Origin: Brachionus koreanus
Taxonomy: Eukaryota; Rotifera; Eurotatoria; Ploima; Brachionidae
Assembly: GCA_016987375.1 (NCBI GenBank)
Contig: PJRA01000313.1
Location: 1,117,655 to 1,155,270 of the forward strand
DNA: 37,616 nt
Reading direction: 5' to 3'
Shown: positions 35,891 through 37,616 of the stretch, piece after piece
Position numbering within the stretch: position 1 is the first letter of the stretch
Layout of the letters: each line of letters starts with the position of its first letter
Program-made: the position numbers and the translations under genes
Notes under the pieces: generated by a model
The model's input: only the letters and a program-made list of their open reading frames with translations
Database searches by the model: none
Told to the model about the DNA's origin: nothing

Positions 35891-35928
35891 AACCAATATT
35901 TTAGATTTATTCATTCATTAACTGTAAA

Positions 35929-36652
35929 ATGCCAGAAAACGTTACTAATGTGTAAGTAAAAATTTCCCTTTATATAAATTAAAAGATAGTTTATGTTAAA
36001 GAATTATATTTAGGCATGTTCCACAATGTCTCTGGGCCCAAAGAGATGACATTGTCTATTTGACTGTTGCCGTTGAAGATGTGGATAAACCAGAAGTTAA
36101 ATTAGAAGATAATACTCTTCTTTTTAAAGGCTCTGCCCATAACCAAAATTATGAATTAAATATCGAATTTTTTAAACCAATAAATAAAGAAGTATAGTAT
36201 TAAAAAAAATATTTAAATTTTTATTTTTTTCTAAATAGGAAAGTAAATGGGGAGTTTACGCCCAAAAACATTGGATGTTTATTTTGAAAAAACAGGAAAA
36301 GGGTCCATACTGGCCGAGACTACTTAAAGAGTCAAAAAGAGTTCACTGGCTGAAAGCTGATTGGAACAAATGGAAAGATGAAGACGATGAAGATGAAGAA
36401 GAAAGTGGTCCACAAGGTGCTGGTGATTTCGATAGTATGTTCAGACAAATGGGAGGTCTTGGTGGAATGGGTGGAATGGGAGGAATGGGTGGCATGGACG
36501 ATCTACCTGATTTGAATGACATGGAAGAAAAAGAAGACAGTGACGATGAAAGTAATGATTCAATTTAATAAAAATAGCTTTTAATTCATAGTTTAAATTT
36601 TTCAGAGCTACCTGATTTAGAGGAAAATACAGAAAATAAAACCGAAGCTTAA
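35929..36652 (+). CDS. PTGES3: p23 / PTGES3-type Hsp90 co-chaperone, four exons
   Basis: Exons: 35929-35951, 36014-36191, 36239-36551, 36606-36652; introns are 47-62 bases and the product is 186 residues. A CS (p23) fold occupies about 10-115: QRDDIVYLTVAVED, then FKGSAHNQNYELNIEFF, then the p23 signature YWPRLLKES followed by VHWLKADWNKWKDED. The tail is acidic, with a GDFDSMFRQM segment, a GGM repeat and a final LPDLEENTE that matches the PDLE end of vertebrate p23. p23 binds the ATP-closed N-domains of Hsp90 in the cytosol and slows ATP hydrolysis to hold clients. The splice join giving DDEKLPDLE matches the human C-terminus (DDEKMPDLE) and confirms the last exon. A TTAG ends 24 bases before the ATG. 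Confidence 0.95.
36471..36498 (+). repeat. GGM-coding tandem repeat within p23
   Basis: A run of GGTGGAATG/GGAGGAATG units encodes repeated Gly-Gly-Met in the acidic tail of p23. Similar Gly/Met-rich tails occur in other invertebrate and fungal p23 proteins, so it is probably functional linker, prone to length change. Confidence 0.8.
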
Positions 36653-36704
36653 TAATCTTGGATGAAAGTCTGAATCTAAAATAGATCAAATTTTCGCTAA
36701 GTGA

Positions 36705-36710
36705 AATAAA
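36705..36710 (+). promoter_or_regulatory. Candidate AATAAA polyadenylation signal of p23
   Basis: AATAAA 53 bases past the stop codon. Confidence 0.5.
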
Positions 36711-37019
36711 TCGTAATATCCATATTTTGTTTCGTCTATTTTAGTTTTTTCTTATTTATAAATTTTAAAAATATTTTATTAAATAAAAATATTTTAATGA
36801 CTCATTTAAGATTTCAGATTGTTTTTTCAAAAACTGTTATTATTAATTTAATGTATGATGGAAAAATAGCTATCTGTTTTTAATGGTATATTAGTTGAAA
36901 TAATAGATTAGCCTTGATTTAGTTATCAGGCTATTTATAAAAAGTTAAAAAAATATTCTTCAAAATATTTTATTTATTTTTCTTTAAAGTACATATCATC
37001 AAAAGAACATTTGATTATA
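36711..37019. other. AT-rich spacer between p23 and the transposon fragments
   Basis: No gene or repeat recognised. It may include more of the decayed mariner 3' part, but no transposase block was seen. Confidence 0.4.
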
Positions 37020-37140
37020 GTATGAAATAAATTGCATTGTAGTGATTTTCTTGTAGAATGAGGTCTAGCGTTATCTTAGAAACAAGGTTAGTCTCCGGTT
37101 GACCAAAGAAAGATATTTTTGTTGAAGTTAAGCATGTTTT
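37020..37140 (-). pseudogene. Mariner-family transposase fragment, copy 3
   Basis: On the minus strand KYLSLVNRRLTLFLR is followed, one frame shift later, by DNARPHSTRKSL. DNARPH carries the second catalytic Asp of mariner transposases. The same block in copies 1 and 2 reads [14 protein letters not shown] then NNSR, so the three are relatives, this one keeping the catalytic Asp. Only about 35 codons remain. Confidence 0.75.
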
Positions 37141-37616
37141 TTATTTAACTAAGGCTTTAAAGCGCGAATTTTGTTCTTAAGTTACCTAAGATTTTTTGCC
37201 TTCCAATCACCCTCATAAACTTTCCCAAGACCATTATCAAAAAATGGTAAAATTTTGGATTTTTTTCAGTTTTTTGTATCTCCTCCGCGATTAACCCCAA
37301 AACCAATAATTATTTTTGCATTTTCTAAAACTAGACAAAATTCTGAACAAATCGTACGGACCACTTTTTTTATAAGGTTCAGTTCATTTAAATGTAAACC
37401 AAGAGAAGGCAGCAAGGCCAAAAAGTCATCGAATTATTTTAAAAATAGCAGATATGAATTTATAATTGATGAAATAGCCAACCAAACCATTAATTTTTCT
37501 TTAAATTTTTTAACGTACTTGTTCGTTACACTCTCAGGTGTCTTGCTTACGTTACTGTTAAAAAAATATCATTACCTGCACTGCGGTGTTTTTTTTTTGA
37601 CCCTATTCTATCCTAG
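37141..37616 (-). pseudogene. Tc1/mariner-superfamily transposase fragment of a second type
   Basis: Reading the minus strand, KFKEKLMVWLAISS (about 37508-37467) is followed by a FWP/LAA segment near 37420 in shifting frames and then GKVYEGDWKAKNLR, a stop, and LKNKIRALKP near 37235-37165. The KVMVW-AIS, WPDLAS-HY and KVYE-W-AK blocks in this order are typical of the maT/DD37D-like branch of the superfamily, from memory, not of classic mariner. Stops, frame shifts and internal loss show it is dead. It continues past the window end. It abuts mariner copy 3. Confidence 0.6.

Noticed and set aside
36441..36689. Minus-strand frame with Pro/His-rich repeats
   Set aside because: Antisense shadow of the GGM repeat in p23.

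Overview
The window is animal nuclear DNA: very AT-rich, with protein genes split by GT-AG introns mostly 46 to 74 bases long and separated by long AT-rich intergenic stretches. Gene content (Tousled-like kinase, MOB4, MINDY4, VTI1A, p23, a peptide-type GPCR) is metazoan. A small AT-rich invertebrate fits; a rotifer such as Brachionus is my best guess, from composition, intron size and a 3' splice-site-like sequence just upstream of most start codons. The species is inference, not shown by the sequence.

Layout. 1-740: broken C-terminal piece of what looks like a transposon protein (minus). 2300-2430: short GC-richer island with splice-like borders. 2969-4162: intronless rhodopsin-like GPCR (minus). 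4183-9850: no gene seen. 9954-11034: MOB4 in six exons (minus). 12590-13490: decayed mariner element (plus). 14896-22449: Tousled-like kinase in eight exons (minus), with a second decayed mariner copy in intron 5 and an unexplained antisense open frame in intron 7. 22523-29375: no firm gene. 29404-34038: three plus-strand genes in close succession, a homocysteine S-methyltransferase (six exons), MINDY4 deubiquitinase (ten exons) and the SNARE VTI1A (one exon). 35929-36652: p23/PTGES3 co-chaperone (four exons). 37020-37616: two different Tc1/mariner-type fragments on the minus strand.

Exons were assembled by hand from splice signals, reading-frame phase and remembered human homologues. In every multi-exon model the phases close and the model runs from ATG to stop; there was no transcript support. 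Many genes are housekeeping and share no single pathway: chromatin assembly kinase, STRIPAK adaptor, methionine salvage, ubiquitin editing, endosome/Golgi fusion, Hsp90 co-chaperone. No novel defence or biosynthetic system is evident. The observations most worth checking are possible spliced-leader acceptors in front of all seven genes, the tight three-gene plus-strand cluster, the unusual GPCR, the spliced-looking GC-rich island near 2.4 kb, and the antisense frame inside TLK intron 7.
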